This document shows, piece after piece, positions 7,307 to 17,035 of a stretch of 64,000 nucleotides of DNA (position 1 is the stretch's first letter; the number at the start of each line of letters is the position of its first letter). The translations under genes and the position numbers were made by a program. Source of the DNA: Blastocatellia bacterium (GTDB lineage: Bacteria; Acidobacteriota; Blastocatellia; HR10; J050); the NCBI GenBank assembly GCA_025054955.1, contig JANWZE010000068.1:19630-83629 (forward strand). Direction: 5' to 3'. Below the pieces are notes generated by a model. The model searched no databases. It saw only the letters and a program-made list of their open reading frames with translations, and was not told the DNA's origin.

Positions 7307-8659
7307 ATGTATTACCTCTACACGATAGGATTATGCTTGAGCATAGCCACCCTGGTTCCCCTTTTCCTGGTCAGGGGAATTCGCGCGAACAAGTATCTGC
7401 ACAGCTTTCGTCAACGGCTCGCCATGACGTTGCCCTGCCTTCCCCATGATAGGCCAATAATCTGGATTCACGCCGTCTCTGTTGGAGAGGTCTTGGCCGC
7501 TCAGCCCCTTATCCAAGCCCTCTTAAGTCACCTGTCAAACTATCAAATTGTCCTCTCTACAACAACTGAAACAGGACAACTGATCGCTTCTCGTCGTCTG
7601 CCCTTGTCCGGTATCCAGCGGTTCTATTTCCCCCTTGACGTGCCATACGTTATCAGACGGATACTCAACACGGTCAAACCTACACTCGTGCTCATCATGG
7701 AAACTGAAATATGGCCCAACTTCCTCCGCCTGTGCTCGCACAAAAATATCCCCGTACTGCTCGTCAATGGCAGAATCTCAGAGCGCTCGTTCAGACGCTA
7801 TAAACTCATTAAAAGTTTCTTCCGGTCTGTGTTGAATCACTTCCACTTGCTGTTGATGCAAAGTCAGCAAGACGCCGCCCGCGCTCTTGCGCTTGGCGCA
7901 CAAAGCCAAAAGGTCATCATCACAGGCAACCTCAAGTATGATGTGTTCCCACCAAGTGAACCGCCAGATTTGGCCTCCATCGCCAAACAGCTTCAACCTT
8001 CTGATCATGACATCATCATAGCCGGCAGCACGGTCACGGGCGAAGAACCTATCATCCTCGAAGCGTTCACTCAGCTCATCAGGAAACGAATATCCACCAA
8101 CAGCCACCAGCATCCCAAAAAACTTCGGTTGATATTGGCGCCAAGACATCCTGAGCGATGGGCAGAGGTGGAGCACCTGCTGAAGGCATCCGGCCTGCAC
8201 TACATCCGGCGCTCGGCGCTGCCCTGCCCGGAACTCTCGCCTGCCCATGTCATCCTACTCGATTCCATGGGGGAACTCGCCTTTCTCTATTCCCTAGCCC
8301 GGATTGCCTTCGTCGGCGGCTCTCTGGTCCCTGCCGGCGGACATAACATCTTAGAACCTGCCCTTTTCGGCAAACCCATTGTCGTTGGCCCCTACATGGC
8401 CAACTTCCAACAAATCACCGCGGCATTCCTGGAAGCCGGAGCGCTCATACAACTTCGTCACGATCCACAGCGCACCTTCGCTGAGCAACTGCTCGACACA
8501 TTTGAATCATTGCTGGAGAATGAACCTCAATCCAAAGCCATGGGCCAGACAGCTAAGCAACTGATCGAGCAACATCGCGGCGCCACCGCCAAAACACTGG
8601 CACACATCAAAAGCCTTCTCGAGCAACGCGCCTCTGAGCCTACCCTGCCATCATGCTAA
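7307..8659 (+). CDS. waaA: 3-deoxy-D-manno-octulosonic acid (Kdo) transferase
   Basis: Transfers Kdo from CMP-Kdo to lipid IVA at the inner face of the cytoplasmic membrane, an early step of LPS core synthesis. 450 residues, close to the family norm. An N-terminal membrane anchor (1-23) precedes the GT-B fold, with the family motif WIHAVSVGEV around Glu61, the expected catalytic base. Further family signatures are METEIWPN and, in the C-terminal half, PAGGHNILEPALFGKPIVVGP. The ATG at 7307 gives the typical anchor; starts at 7151 or 7274 would add an unrelated extension. Its last 7 bases overlap lpxK. Confidence 0.95.
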   Translation: MYYLYTIGLCLSIATLVPLFLVRGIRANKYLHSFRQRLAMTLPCLPHDRPIIWIHAVSVGEVLAAQPLIQALLSHLSNYQIVLSTTTETGQLIASRRLPLSGIQRFYFPLDVPYVIRRILNTVKPTLVLIMETEIWPNFLRLCSHKNIPVLLVNGRISERSFRRYKLIKSFFRSVLNHFHLLLMQSQQDAARALALGAQSQKVIITGNLKYDVFPPSEPPDLASIAKQLQPSDHDIIIAGSTVTGEEPIILEAFTQLIRKRISTNSHQHPKKLRLILAPRHPERWAEVEHLLKASGLHYIRRSALPCPELSPAHVILLDSMGELAFLYSLARIAFVGGSLVPAGGHNILEPALFGKPIVVGPYMANFQQITAAFLEAGALIQLRHDPQRTFAEQLLDTFESLLENEPQSKAMGQTAKQLIEQHRGATAKTLAHIKSLLEQRASEPTLPSC

Positions 8660-9735
8660 ATCCGTTCACACACTCTCTCATTGAAAGGCTACCGACGCCT
8701 GCGCTAAAACTCCTTGCGAGGTTGTATTCGGCAGCCGTTCAAATTCGGTTGTCCCTTTACTACGCGCGCTACATTCCGTCCCGCCGACTGAATAGCTTCA
8801 CCATCAGCATCGGCAATCTGAGCGTCGGCGGTACAGGGAAAACTCCCCTCGTAGAACTTCTGGCCAGATACCTCCATGAGCAGGGCTATGTTGTGTCCAT
8901 TCTAACCCGGGGACATGGGCGCCGACGCGCCCGTACCCGACAGGTTGTTTCCAATGGAAAGACAATTGCCAGCGACGTTACGTTAACCGGCGACGAACCG
9001 TTAATGCTGGCTCGACACCTACCGGGGGTCATTGTAATCGCCGACCCGGATCGCTACAACGCCGGCTTATGGGCTGAAGCAACCTTTGCAACCGATGTGC
9101 ACATCCTCGACGATGGTTTTCAGTACCTCAGACTCCAACGCGACGTCAACATTTTGTTGATTGATGCGCTTGATCCACTAACAACCGCTCAGCCGCTACC
9201 ACTTGGACGACTCAGAGAACCATTGTCCGAAATGGCCAGAGCTGACATCATCATCGTCACCAATGCAGACCAACACTTCGATCAAACAGAACTGGAGATT
9301 CAAATACGATCGCTCGCAGGCGACAAGCCTCTATTCTATGCCTATCGGGATTTGGTCGGTCTTCTAGCCCCTCAAACCGGGCAGACCTATAAGATGCAGC
9401 GATTAACTGGAGCCCCCATCGCTGTAATATGTGGCATCGGGAACCCACACCAGTTCGTCTCCAACCTCGCTCATTTTGCCCCCAGCATCGTCTACCAACG
9501 ACATTTTCCAGACCATCACTGGTTCACACGAAAAGAGCTTCAGCACATGTTTGCTGAAGCGACTGATCGGGGCGCGCAATTCATCATCACAACAGAAAAA
9601 GATTGGCTCCGGATTGAAAACCTCCCACTGCCTTGCACGCCACCCCTGTTGGTCGCTCTGTCAGAATTGAGAATAACAGAACAAGCTCGATTGTTTAGCT
9701 TGATCCTTCAGGCGATGCACGCAAAAACCGGATGA
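8653..9735 (+). CDS. lpxK: Tetraacyldisaccharide 4'-kinase
   Basis: Phosphorylates the 4' position of the lipid A disaccharide to give lipid IVA, the substrate of WaaA encoded just upstream. 360 residues. An N-terminal membrane-associated helix precedes the P-loop GNLSVGGTGKTP (54-65), and the conserved LDDGFQYLRLQRD segment carries the acidic active-site residues. The order waaA-lpxK with a 7-bp overlap indicates translational coupling and shows the organism makes Kdo-lipid A. Confidence 0.95.
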   Translation: MLNPFTHSLIERLPTPALKLLARLYSAAVQIRLSLYYARYIPSRRLNSFTISIGNLSVGGTGKTPLVELLARYLHEQGYVVSILTRGHGRRRARTRQVVSNGKTIASDVTLTGDEPLMLARHLPGVIVIADPDRYNAGLWAEATFATDVHILDDGFQYLRLQRDVNILLIDALDPLTTAQPLPLGRLREPLSEMARADIIIVTNADQHFDQTELEIQIRSLAGDKPLFYAYRDLVGLLAPQTGQTYKMQRLTGAPIAVICGIGNPHQFVSNLAHFAPSIVYQRHFPDHHWFTRKELQHMFAEATDRGAQFIITTEKDWLRIENLPLPCTPPLLVALSELRITEQARLFSLILQAMHAKTG

Positions 9736-9769
9736 GCGATTGATACGAGCAATTGAACATCACGCTTAA

Positions 9770-11017
9770 TCACGACTTCGGCTGTCGCAGCAGTTCAATT
9801 GCCTTTTTCAAGAGTAGGTCTTCACCAGAATCGGGAGAAGGCGCAGAGACTCCAGCACCCGGCGAATGAATCCCTTCTTCCTGGATTTGCTCGATCGCAC
9901 TCAGGTCAGGGCCAGACGAAATCTTAACCTCAACGCTCGGAGTGACGCCGCTAGTGGCTGATGTAGAGCCTAAAAACGGCCGCCCTGACGGACTCGCATA
10001 CTTCTTCGTCGTGATCAACATCCCGCCACCATCCCTTAACCGAAATAATTCCTGCTCGCCACCGGCGCCGAACGTGCGCTCGCCAATAACCTCACCAACC
10101 TTGTTCTCCAAGATCGCAGCGGCAATCGCTTCAGCCGCCCCGGCCGTTGTTCGGTCAATAATAGCCACCAAAGCCCCTTTGAAAATACGACGCTCCGGTT
10201 GAGCTTCAAAACTCTTGATTTCTTTGGCCTCCTTGCCCACAAGCTTGGCCAGCACCCCTTGACCGATAAAGAGATTCGCTACGGCAACAGCTTCTTCGAT
10301 TTTCCCATCAGCAACGCCTCGCAAATCAAGAACGAGGCTTTTAATCCCCTGGTCAACCAACGACCGCAGTTGGTTCTTGATGGCAACGCTCTGCCCCTTT
10401 TGCAAGCTGGCGACTTGTAAATACCCTATTGCCGGCGAGAGCAGCTTGCCAGTTGGCTCAGGCGGGGAGAACTCAGCAAGTTTCACCTTTAGCGTCTGAG
10501 ACCGCCCGCCACGAAACACTCTCAATTCGACCTCTTTACCGGCTGGACCCTTGAGCAGCCCCAATGCGTCATACAAACTCATGTCGCGAGTCGGCTGGTT
10601 ATTTATGTATTCAAGAACATCCCCTGCCTTGACGCCAGCGTGATCTGCTGGCCCCTTTTTGACAACAGCTACGACGTACACATAACCCGCCACCTTGGAG
10701 ATCGTCATACCACAGCTCGCTTGCCGATCAGAATCAGCCGCCTGAAACTGGCTGACCTGCTCCGGCGTCAAATAAGCACTGTACGGATCGAGTCCCTCAG
10801 CCAAACCACGCAACGCACCAATCCGCACCTTCTCAAGGTTCGGCTCGTCAACATAATCTTCTACAATGCGTGAAAGAACCTCGTGAAAGATATTCATCTG
10901 GGAATAGGGATCATTTCCAGCAATCACGCCGTAGCGAGGAAGAAGCCCCCCCAGTATCGCATAAAGCGCGATAATTGACGAGAAAATCATAACGCCGATT
11001 CTCAGCTTGATGCCCAT
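9770..11017 (-). CDS. S41-family (CtpA/Prc-like) protease homologue lacking catalytic residues
   Basis: A 415-residue protein with an N-terminal signal anchor (about 5-24), a helical segment, a PDZ domain (about 90-165) and an S41 peptidase fold. In active family members a Ser and a Lys 25 residues apart form the dyad (S452 and K477 in E. coli Prc). Here the equivalent positions, fixed by the flanking AAE and GERTFG motifs, are Gly293 and Ala318. Both losses are unambiguous at the codon level (GGG and GCC) and the spacing is preserved. The protein is therefore probably a non-proteolytic scaffold or decoy, unless another residue substitutes. The ATG at 11017 has GGAGG upstream; an ATG at 11053 is disfavoured. 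The Gly/Pro/Ser-rich C-terminal tail is likely disordered. Confidence 0.85.
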   Translation of the reverse strand: MGIKLRIGVMIFSSIIALYAILGGLLPRYGVIAGNDPYSQMNIFHEVLSRIVEDYVDEPNLEKVRIGALRGLAEGLDPYSAYLTPEQVSQFQAADSDRQASCGMTISKVAGYVYVVAVVKKGPADHAGVKAGDVLEYINNQPTRDMSLYDALGLLKGPAGKEVELRVFRGGRSQTLKVKLAEFSPPEPTGKLLSPAIGYLQVASLQKGQSVAIKNQLRSLVDQGIKSLVLDLRGVADGKIEEAVAVANLFIGQGVLAKLVGKEAKEIKSFEAQPERRIFKGALVAIIDRTTAGAAEAIAAAILENKVGEVIGERTFGAGGEQELFRLRDGGGMLITTKKYASPSGRPFLGSTSATSGVTPSVEVKISSGPDLSAIEQIQEEGIHSPGAGVSAPSPDSGEDLLLKKAIELLRQPKS

Positions 11018-11216
11018 AGCAATCCTCCGTGAAGCGGTATCATACAACACCAATCAATCCATCCACAAGTAATGCTCTCGGCAACTCTCGGCTGGTGAAA
11101 CAACAAATTGAGTCGCGTAGAAGCCAAGCAGACTATCCAGCCATCGGCACCACTCAACAGACAAAACGTTAACCCGCTTGACGGTCTGCTGAATCCGCTC
11201 ATATACTCAACCTTCC

Positions 11217-11633
11217 ATGAGAATCCTGGCTATAGACTATGGACTAAAGCGAATCGGCATCGCGACCACTGATGAATTGCGCCTGACCATTCGAGCAGTG
11301 AAAACAATCCCATCTCATGGCGTCAACCAGGACGCCCATCGGCTCCTAGAAATAGCAAACCAGCTCAACACCAAACAGCTTGTCATCGGATTACCCACCC
11401 ACCATTCAGACCGTTCAGGAGTGTTCTTGCGCCGAGTCCTCAAACTTCGTGATAAACTACAGAAACTTTCCTCGCTCCCTGTGACCGTATGGAACGAAAG
11501 CTGGACAACAACAGCCGCCAATCAATGGATGATCGAACATCACATCCCTGCCAAGCGCCGACGCCAAATCAGAGACCAAATCGCCGCATGCCTTATCCTC
11601 GAAGACTTTCTTTCAAGTCAAAAACATGCTTAG
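11217..11633 (+). CDS. ruvX: RuvX/YqgF-type putative Holliday junction resolvase
   Basis: A 138-residue RNase H-fold nuclease acting in pre-16S rRNA 5' processing and/or recombination. The N-terminal motif AIDYGLKRIGIA carries the first catalytic Asp. Later motifs are LVIGLPTH and VWNESWTT, and the C-terminal DQIAACLILEDFL provides the last acidic residues. It overlaps mltG by 8 bases, a common pairing in bacteria. Confidence 0.9.
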   Translation: MRILAIDYGLKRIGIATTDELRLTIRAVKTIPSHGVNQDAHRLLEIANQLNTKQLVIGLPTHHSDRSGVFLRRVLKLRDKLQKLSSLPVTVWNESWTTTAANQWMIEHHIPAKRRRQIRDQIAACLILEDFLSSQKHA

Positions 11634-12696
11634 ACCCGTTATCAGAGTGCTCCAAAGATGGTGGCTCGCTCTCGCAATTGGCGCAGCCGGGACGTTCTTG
11701 TCAACTTTCTTAATCATTCACCACTACACGAATCAGCCAAGAATACACCCCTACGCCACCCACGTGATTACTATCAATCAAGGCGCTTCTGCCGGGGCTA
11801 TTTATCATCAACTCCAGAGTTACTCTGTGCTTCCTGATTCATGGCTGATGAGAACTTGGTTTAAACTCAAAACTTCACAAAACACTTTAAAGGCCGGCGA
11901 CTACCAATTCCCATCACCAATCACCCCTCGACAAGTCTACGAAAAGCTCGTGCAGGGCGACGTCGTGAAGCGGTTTGTGACAATTCCCGAAGGGCTTAAT
12001 CGGTTTGAAATTGTCGCAATCATAGAAAAACTCGGATTGGCCTCATCTGAGAGCTTACTTGAACTGACCAGTGATCCAAAGCTACTCAACTTGATAAAAG
12101 ATCTCGACCCAGCCGCAACAGACCTTGAAGGCTATCTCTACCCCGACACCTACCAATACACTGCTAATTCAACGCCTGAGCAACTCCTGACGATGATGGT
12201 CAAACGGTTTCGCCAGGTTTTTTCGCCTGCTTTCATCGAACGCGCGAACCAACTAAAAATGTCTGTAAGAGAAGTAGTCACCTTAGCCTCGATGATTGAA
12301 CGAGAGGCTAAACTAGACGAGGAGCGAGCTATTATTTCGTCCGTCTATCATAACCGCTTGCAAAAAGGAATTAAGCTGGATTGTGATCCAACAGTCATAT
12401 ATGCCGCCATTCTCGCCCAGAAATGGACAGGCGTCATCCGACGCTCAGACCTGCAACGACGGTCTCCATATAACACCTACCTCACTCCTGGCCTGCCCCC
12501 CGGCCCTATCGCTTCGCCTGGCAAAAAATCTATCGAAGCGGCCCTCTTTCCTGCCGATACTCCCTATCTTTATTTTGTCGTGAACGCCGAAGCCAACAAC
12601 GGCTCGCACCTTTTCACTGACAACTTTGTGAACCATCAAGCTAATGTTGCTCTCTATCGCACGAGCCAACAGAAAAAAGTAAATCACCAACGATGA
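11626..12696 (+). CDS. mltG: Endolytic murein transglycosylase
   Basis: Cleaves nascent glycan strands at the membrane and helps set their length. 356 residues. One transmembrane helix (about 12-34) with a short cytoplasmic tail, a LysM-like segment, then the YceG catalytic domain. Glu225 in ASMIEREAKL corresponds to catalytic Glu218 of E. coli MltG; YLYPDTYQY and the C-terminal PTPGLPPGPI-type motif (here TPGLPPGPIASPG) are intact. It starts inside the ruvX stop region. Confidence 0.95.
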   Translation: MLRPVIRVLQRWWLALAIGAAGTFLSTFLIIHHYTNQPRIHPYATHVITINQGASAGAIYHQLQSYSVLPDSWLMRTWFKLKTSQNTLKAGDYQFPSPITPRQVYEKLVQGDVVKRFVTIPEGLNRFEIVAIIEKLGLASSESLLELTSDPKLLNLIKDLDPAATDLEGYLYPDTYQYTANSTPEQLLTMMVKRFRQVFSPAFIERANQLKMSVREVVTLASMIEREAKLDEERAIISSVYHNRLQKGIKLDCDPTVIYAAILAQKWTGVIRRSDLQRRSPYNTYLTPGLPPGPIASPGKKSIEAALFPADTPYLYFVVNAEANNGSHLFTDNFVNHQANVALYRTSQQKKVNHQR

Positions 12697-12712
12697 ACCG
12701 AAGTAGCAACCT

Positions 12713-13195
12713 ATGGCAGACGAAATCCTACTACGCAAAATGGAATATATCGCCGAGCAAAGCCGCTCATGGGACGAGCTCTTGAGAAAAACGGTCGAAT
12801 TGCTCTACCTAAACAACGAGCGTTATCACTGGGTCGGCATCTACTTGCTTGAAGATGACACGCTCGTCTTGCACAACTACATGGGCAAGCCCACTGAGCA
12901 TACTCGCATACCCGTCGGCAAAGGCGTTTGTGGCACTGCTGTTCAACAACGTGAGAATCAGCTTATCGGCGATGTTACAAAGCTAGAGAACTACTTAGCG
13001 TGTAGTCCAGAAACAAAGTCAGAGATCGTCGTTCTCATTAAAGACGATGAGAGGATTCTCGGCCAAATTGACATTGACAGCGACCAACGCGACGCTTTCG
13101 GTCCCGATGACGAGAGCTTCCTTAATCAAATAGCCGGGATTATCGCCGCCAAATCCAGGCAACTTCTGCCGTCCAGAAGTAAAAATCACGCTTAG
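12713..13195 (+). CDS. GAF-domain protein, free methionine-R-sulfoxide reductase-like
   Basis: A 160-residue single GAF domain close to fRMsr (YebR/MsrC), which reduces free methionine-R-sulfoxide. The signature GKGVCGTA carries Cys73, and Cys97 lies in YLACSPETKSEIVV. These match two of the three fRMsr cysteines. The third, about 10 residues before Cys73, is absent: the segment reads GKPTEHTRIP. The chemistry may thus use a two-cysteine cycle, or the protein may be a redox or ligand sensor. It follows mltG by 16 nt and may be co-transcribed. Confidence 0.8.
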   Translation: MADEILLRKMEYIAEQSRSWDELLRKTVELLYLNNERYHWVGIYLLEDDTLVLHNYMGKPTEHTRIPVGKGVCGTAVQQRENQLIGDVTKLENYLACSPETKSEIVVLIKDDERILGQIDIDSDQRDAFGPDDESFLNQIAGIIAAKSRQLLPSRSKNHA

Positions 13196-13380
13196 CCTTT
13201 ACCTAAATCGTTGTCCGCATGCTTAGGCTCTACCTGAACTGTCGTCCAGCCGACAAACCTTCACAGAGAATATCAAGCTCATTCAATACATAAATTGTCG
13301 TCTGGCCGACTAACGCTCATAATCCGCTTGAACACACCACGTCTTGGGCTTCCCAAACCACCGACACCACATGCCCAGAC

Positions 13381-14964
13381 TTAATCCAAATTGATGAATC
13401 GTACCTTTGTGATACCCGATGATTGACGGATTTCCGTTAACACCGACTCACTCACCTCAGAATCCACAGTTAAAACCCCAATGGCCAACGGAGCATCAGC
13501 CTGACGACCTAATGCAAAGTTCGCAATGTTGATATTAGCAGCCCCAAGGATTGTACCAATCCGCCCAATCACGCCTGGCACATCTTGATTCTGCATCAAC
13601 AACATGAATCGCGAGAGCGGCACTTCTAAGTCAATCCCATCAATCGTCACCAACCGCAGATGATTTTGCTTGAACACGGCTCCCTCAACCCAATCAACGC
13701 CCCCTTGCCCATCGCGCAGTTGAACACTAATCACGTTGGACAAGCTCCTGGTCCGGCCACTTTTGGTCTCTGTCACAATTAACCGGCGCTCCTCCGCAAC
13801 CCGACGCGCATTGATCATGTTAACTTCATCGCCCAAGGCCGGCTTCAACACGCCACTCAAAACCGCATTCGAAATAGGATATGTGTTTAACTCATTAATC
13901 TTGCCGTAATACCGAATCCCAACTTCGTGCAATCGCCGGTCCGACATTTGAGCAATGAACTTGCCAAGTTTTTCACCGAGCTGACAAAATACACGAAGCT
14001 TTTCCGCCTCCTCTGGCTGGATAGTCGGAAAATTGACGGCATTTCTGATTTGACCAGTCAGCAGGTAATCCCGAACCTGCTCAGCTATGTCAATGCAAAC
14101 TTGTTCCTGCGCTTCCTGTGTCGAAGCTGCAATGTGAGGGGTTGCAATCACACGTGGATGCTCAACAAGCTCGCGCATCGGTGACGGCTCCCCAACAAAA
14201 ACGTCTAGCCCAGCACCATAAACCTTCCCCGTTTTAATCCCTTCCAGCAGAGCCTCTTCATCCACCAACTCACCACGTGAACAGTTGATAATCAAAACGC
14301 CGTCCTTCATTCGTTGCAAACTTTGACGATTGATGATGGCGCGCGTCTGCTCGTTCAGGGTAGCATGGAGAGAGATAATGTCAGAGCACTGAAACAATTC
14401 GTCCAGCGACACCAGTTGGACATCTAAGTCCTGTGCTAATCGCTCAGAGATAAACGGATCATAGGCCATAATCTTCATGCCTAATGACCTGGCACGACGA
14501 GCGACTTCTTGTCCCACCTTCCCCAATCCAATCAAGCCTAATACTTTTGCCCTCAGCTCGCGTCCCGTGAACCTTCCCTTTTCCCAGCGGCCTCCCTTCA
14601 TTGACTGGTTAGCTTCCACCAACTGTCGAACCAACGCTAACATCAATCCAAGGGTATGCTCCGCGACACTGACACTATTTCCTCCAGGCGTATTCATCAC
14701 AAGGATCCCTCGCTGCGTAGCAGCAGCAACGTCTATGTTGTCCACCCCAGCGCCAGCACGACCAATCACCTTAAGCCTGTCAGCTAGCCGAATGACGGCT
14801 TCTGTGACTCTCGTCGCACTGCGAATAATCAAACCATCATAACAGGATATGCACTCCCTCAGTTCGTGCTCCGTTAACCCCAGCTTGACATCTACAACCA
14901 AGCCTGCCTTCAACAACACATCTATTCCTTGCTGAACAAATCGGTCCGTAATCAGTACCTTCAT
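13381..14964 (-). CDS. serA: D-3-phosphoglycerate dehydrogenase
   Basis: First committed step of serine synthesis, NAD-dependent oxidation of 3-phosphoglycerate. 527 residues, the long form: catalytic and Rossmann domains (GLIGLGKVGQEVA), catalytic Arg in NCSRGELVDE and His in TPHIAAST, an intervening domain (about 320-450), and a C-terminal ACT domain (QDVPGVIGRIGTILG) for serine feedback. It appears monocistronic. The 185-nt gap downstream holds two loose copies of a TCGTCNGGCCGAC motif. Confidence 0.95.
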   Translation of the reverse strand: MKVLITDRFVQQGIDVLLKAGLVVDVKLGLTEHELRECISCYDGLIIRSATRVTEAVIRLADRLKVIGRAGAGVDNIDVAAATQRGILVMNTPGGNSVSVAEHTLGLMLALVRQLVEANQSMKGGRWEKGRFTGRELRAKVLGLIGLGKVGQEVARRARSLGMKIMAYDPFISERLAQDLDVQLVSLDELFQCSDIISLHATLNEQTRAIINRQSLQRMKDGVLIINCSRGELVDEEALLEGIKTGKVYGAGLDVFVGEPSPMRELVEHPRVIATPHIAASTQEAQEQVCIDIAEQVRDYLLTGQIRNAVNFPTIQPEEAEKLRVFCQLGEKLGKFIAQMSDRRLHEVGIRYYGKINELNTYPISNAVLSGVLKPALGDEVNMINARRVAEERRLIVTETKSGRTRSLSNVISVQLRDGQGGVDWVEGAVFKQNHLRLVTIDGIDLEVPLSRFMLLMQNQDVPGVIGRIGTILGAANINIANFALGRQADAPLAIGVLTVDSEVSESVLTEIRQSSGITKVRFINLD

Positions 14965-14976
14965 AAGTGAATGGTT

Positions 14977-16161
14977 TTAGCCAACACGATGAGCGATGTC
15001 AACCAACCTCACGACTGTCTCCACATGATAAGTCTGTGGAAGTAAATCAATCGCCTCTATGGAGACGATCTCATAGTTCTTCGCTAGAAGGCGCTTCAAA
15101 TCACGGGCAAGCGTCGCCGGATTACACGAAACATACGTCAGCTTGCTCGGTTTGAGATCACAGATGCCCTCGATGGCCTGGCGGGAAAGCCCGATGCGTG
15201 GCGGATTAACCAAAACAAAATCTATCTTGCCTCGCTCTCCTTTCAATGTAGCCAACCATTGTTCAACCGACTGAGCGAGAAACTTGATATTGCTGACGCG
15301 ATTTCTCAAAGCATTCCGACGGCCAAGTTGCACGGAATGGGCATTGTTTTCAACTGCCACCACATGCTCAAACCGCCGTGCCAGTGCAATTGAAAAAAAG
15401 CCGACTCCGCAGTACAAGTCTACAGCTCGAATCCCCCTCTCACGCCCGGTGACAATTTCTAACAATTGAGAGAGCAAGTACCGGTTTGCTTGGAAAAAGT
15501 CTGTCGGTCCGACCAGGTATCTGTTTCCGCCAGATGCGATCTCGACGTTATCAGACCTTATCCGACCCACCTCAGGATATGCCGCCACAACCCCATTCTC
15601 CGCTGAGATCAACCGTATTGACTCAACAGCAGTGTCACCTCCCACCACTGATGGCATTGACCGAAGTGTTTCTATAACACCATTCAGAGCTGGGCTTAAA
15701 ATCATACAAGACTCGATCTCGCATATCTCATTTGACCCAGCTTGGTAGAAACCTATACTCACTCCTCCACCATTCCTCTTCTGCTTCAACTGAGTTCTTA
15801 ACCTATACTGAAACTCATCCCCATAATAAATAGGAATTTCATGTGGCCAATGAATTCTTCCAATTCGTTCAAGTGATTCTTTAACAAAACCGACCTTAGC
15901 TTCTAGTTGAGCATGATAATCTATGTGCTGCAATTGGCAGCCTCCACAACGCTCGTAATATGGACAAGGGGGGAAACGGCGAACGTTCGATGGCTTGATG
16001 ACTTTCTCAATGTGGGCTATGACCATTCCTTTGCGCTCCTTTACGGGCCTGACTTTGACTAGGTCCCCTGGAGCAGCGAAGGGTATCAAGAAGACTTGCC
16101 CACAGCTTCTTGCCAAACCATAACCCTCGTAAACAACCTTCTCAACAACCAGCTCAACCAT
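14977..16161 (-). CDS. 23S rRNA (uracil)-methyltransferase of the RlmD/TrmA family
   Basis: SAM-dependent 5-methyluridine methyltransferase, 394 residues. An N-terminal TRAM domain (about 1-52) precedes a [4Fe-4S] ligand set Cys66, Cys72 and Cys75, with Cys152 (in IESC) the likely fourth. The SAM site is AVDLYCGVGFFSIALA, and the C-terminal SCNPATLARDL carries the nucleophilic Cys. The iron-sulfur cluster points to RlmD/RlmCD rather than TrmA; whether it modifies U1939 or U747 cannot be told. Twelve nucleotides separate it from serA upstream of the latter's start. Confidence 0.9.
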   Translation of the reverse strand: MVELVVEKVVYEGYGLARSCGQVFLIPFAAPGDLVKVRPVKERKGMVIAHIEKVIKPSNVRRFPPCPYYERCGGCQLQHIDYHAQLEAKVGFVKESLERIGRIHWPHEIPIYYGDEFQYRLRTQLKQKRNGGGVSIGFYQAGSNEICEIESCMILSPALNGVIETLRSMPSVVGGDTAVESIRLISAENGVVAAYPEVGRIRSDNVEIASGGNRYLVGPTDFFQANRYLLSQLLEIVTGRERGIRAVDLYCGVGFFSIALARRFEHVVAVENNAHSVQLGRRNALRNRVSNIKFLAQSVEQWLATLKGERGKIDFVLVNPPRIGLSRQAIEGICDLKPSKLTYVSCNPATLARDLKRLLAKNYEIVSIEAIDLLPQTYHVETVVRLVDIAHRVG

Positions 16162-16200
16162 TAACTCTCTTATTATCCAGGCAACTGTGCGACAGGCTCT

Positions 16201-16950
16201 TCAAAACCTTGCTGGCTCACGATCAAAATCTTGATCTGGATCGCGATCTGGCTCAGGATCAAACTGCTTATCAACATGAGGAGACAAAAAAGGCAGCGAA
16301 ATGGACCGGTCAAATTGCACACGAAGGATCGTCCCCCTGGCTAGCCTAATGTCCTCTGCTTTTGTTAGCAACACGCCCGCGGCCATCGCGCCAAGGATGG
16401 TAGTCCCCGCCGCCGTTGCAGCTCCTCCGCTTCCCTTACCTAACAGAATGACGGCTAATCCTCCTGCCGAACCGATTGTGGCCCCTTTGTAGATATTCTC
16501 CACGGTGTTGCCTCCACCACGTCCCCCTCTCACAACACCTTCGCTATCACCCTTCAATTTTCGATCGCCAACCTGATCATCAACCGCCGTGATGACAGTA
16601 GAAACTTCTTCCAATCCATACGATGTTTTCACGCGATTGAAGGTGAGCGCCAGCTCTGCACGCTTCAGTGGCCGACCAGCCGGTTTGACATGTGTGATAT
16701 TTCCCAAGAACTCCGTGCCCCGTGCTAAAACCAGCCGCCCATTGATCAGTAGATCGTCATAAAGAACTGCCCGCACAGGATCACCGACTTCATTCAACCT
16801 GGTGCTTATTGGAGTTTGTAATGCTAGCCGTATTTTGACGCCCGGCTCAACGCGAGCCTGCGTTTCTGACAGTTGGTTTTCCTTCGCTTCCTGAGCAAAC
16901 GCGCTCATCCCGAAGACCAAGGCGAGCGGGAGTAAGACACCATATCTCAT
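16201..16950 (-). CDS. Exported protein of unknown function
   Basis: 249 residues starting at the ATG at 16950, preceded by GGAGGA; an ATG at 16998 would extend it without a ribosome-binding site. A signal peptide ends near residue 19 (AFAQ). A beta-rich region (about 30-130) contains a PVRAVL segment and a KPAGRPLKRAELAL stretch, followed by a Gly-rich segment (about 135-150), a hydrophobic Gly/Ala region (about 155-200), an LARGTILRVQFDRS strand, and an acidic tail of repeated Asp-Pro/Asp-Arg residues. I cannot name the family. Export and possible membrane association are all that can be inferred. Confidence 0.7.
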   Translation of the reverse strand: MRYGVLLPLALVFGMSAFAQEAKENQLSETQARVEPGVKIRLALQTPISTRLNEVGDPVRAVLYDDLLINGRLVLARGTEFLGNITHVKPAGRPLKRAELALTFNRVKTSYGLEEVSTVITAVDDQVGDRKLKGDSEGVVRGGRGGGNTVENIYKGATIGSAGGLAVILLGKGSGGAATAAGTTILGAMAAGVLLTKAEDIRLARGTILRVQFDRSISLPFLSPHVDKQFDPEPDRDPDQDFDREPARF

Positions 16951-17035
16951 GTTCCGAATCCTCCATAATGAAACTCTGACTCGTTGATTATATAACAAGG
17001 CACGTTAATGCCCATGAATTCAATATTAATTTCTG

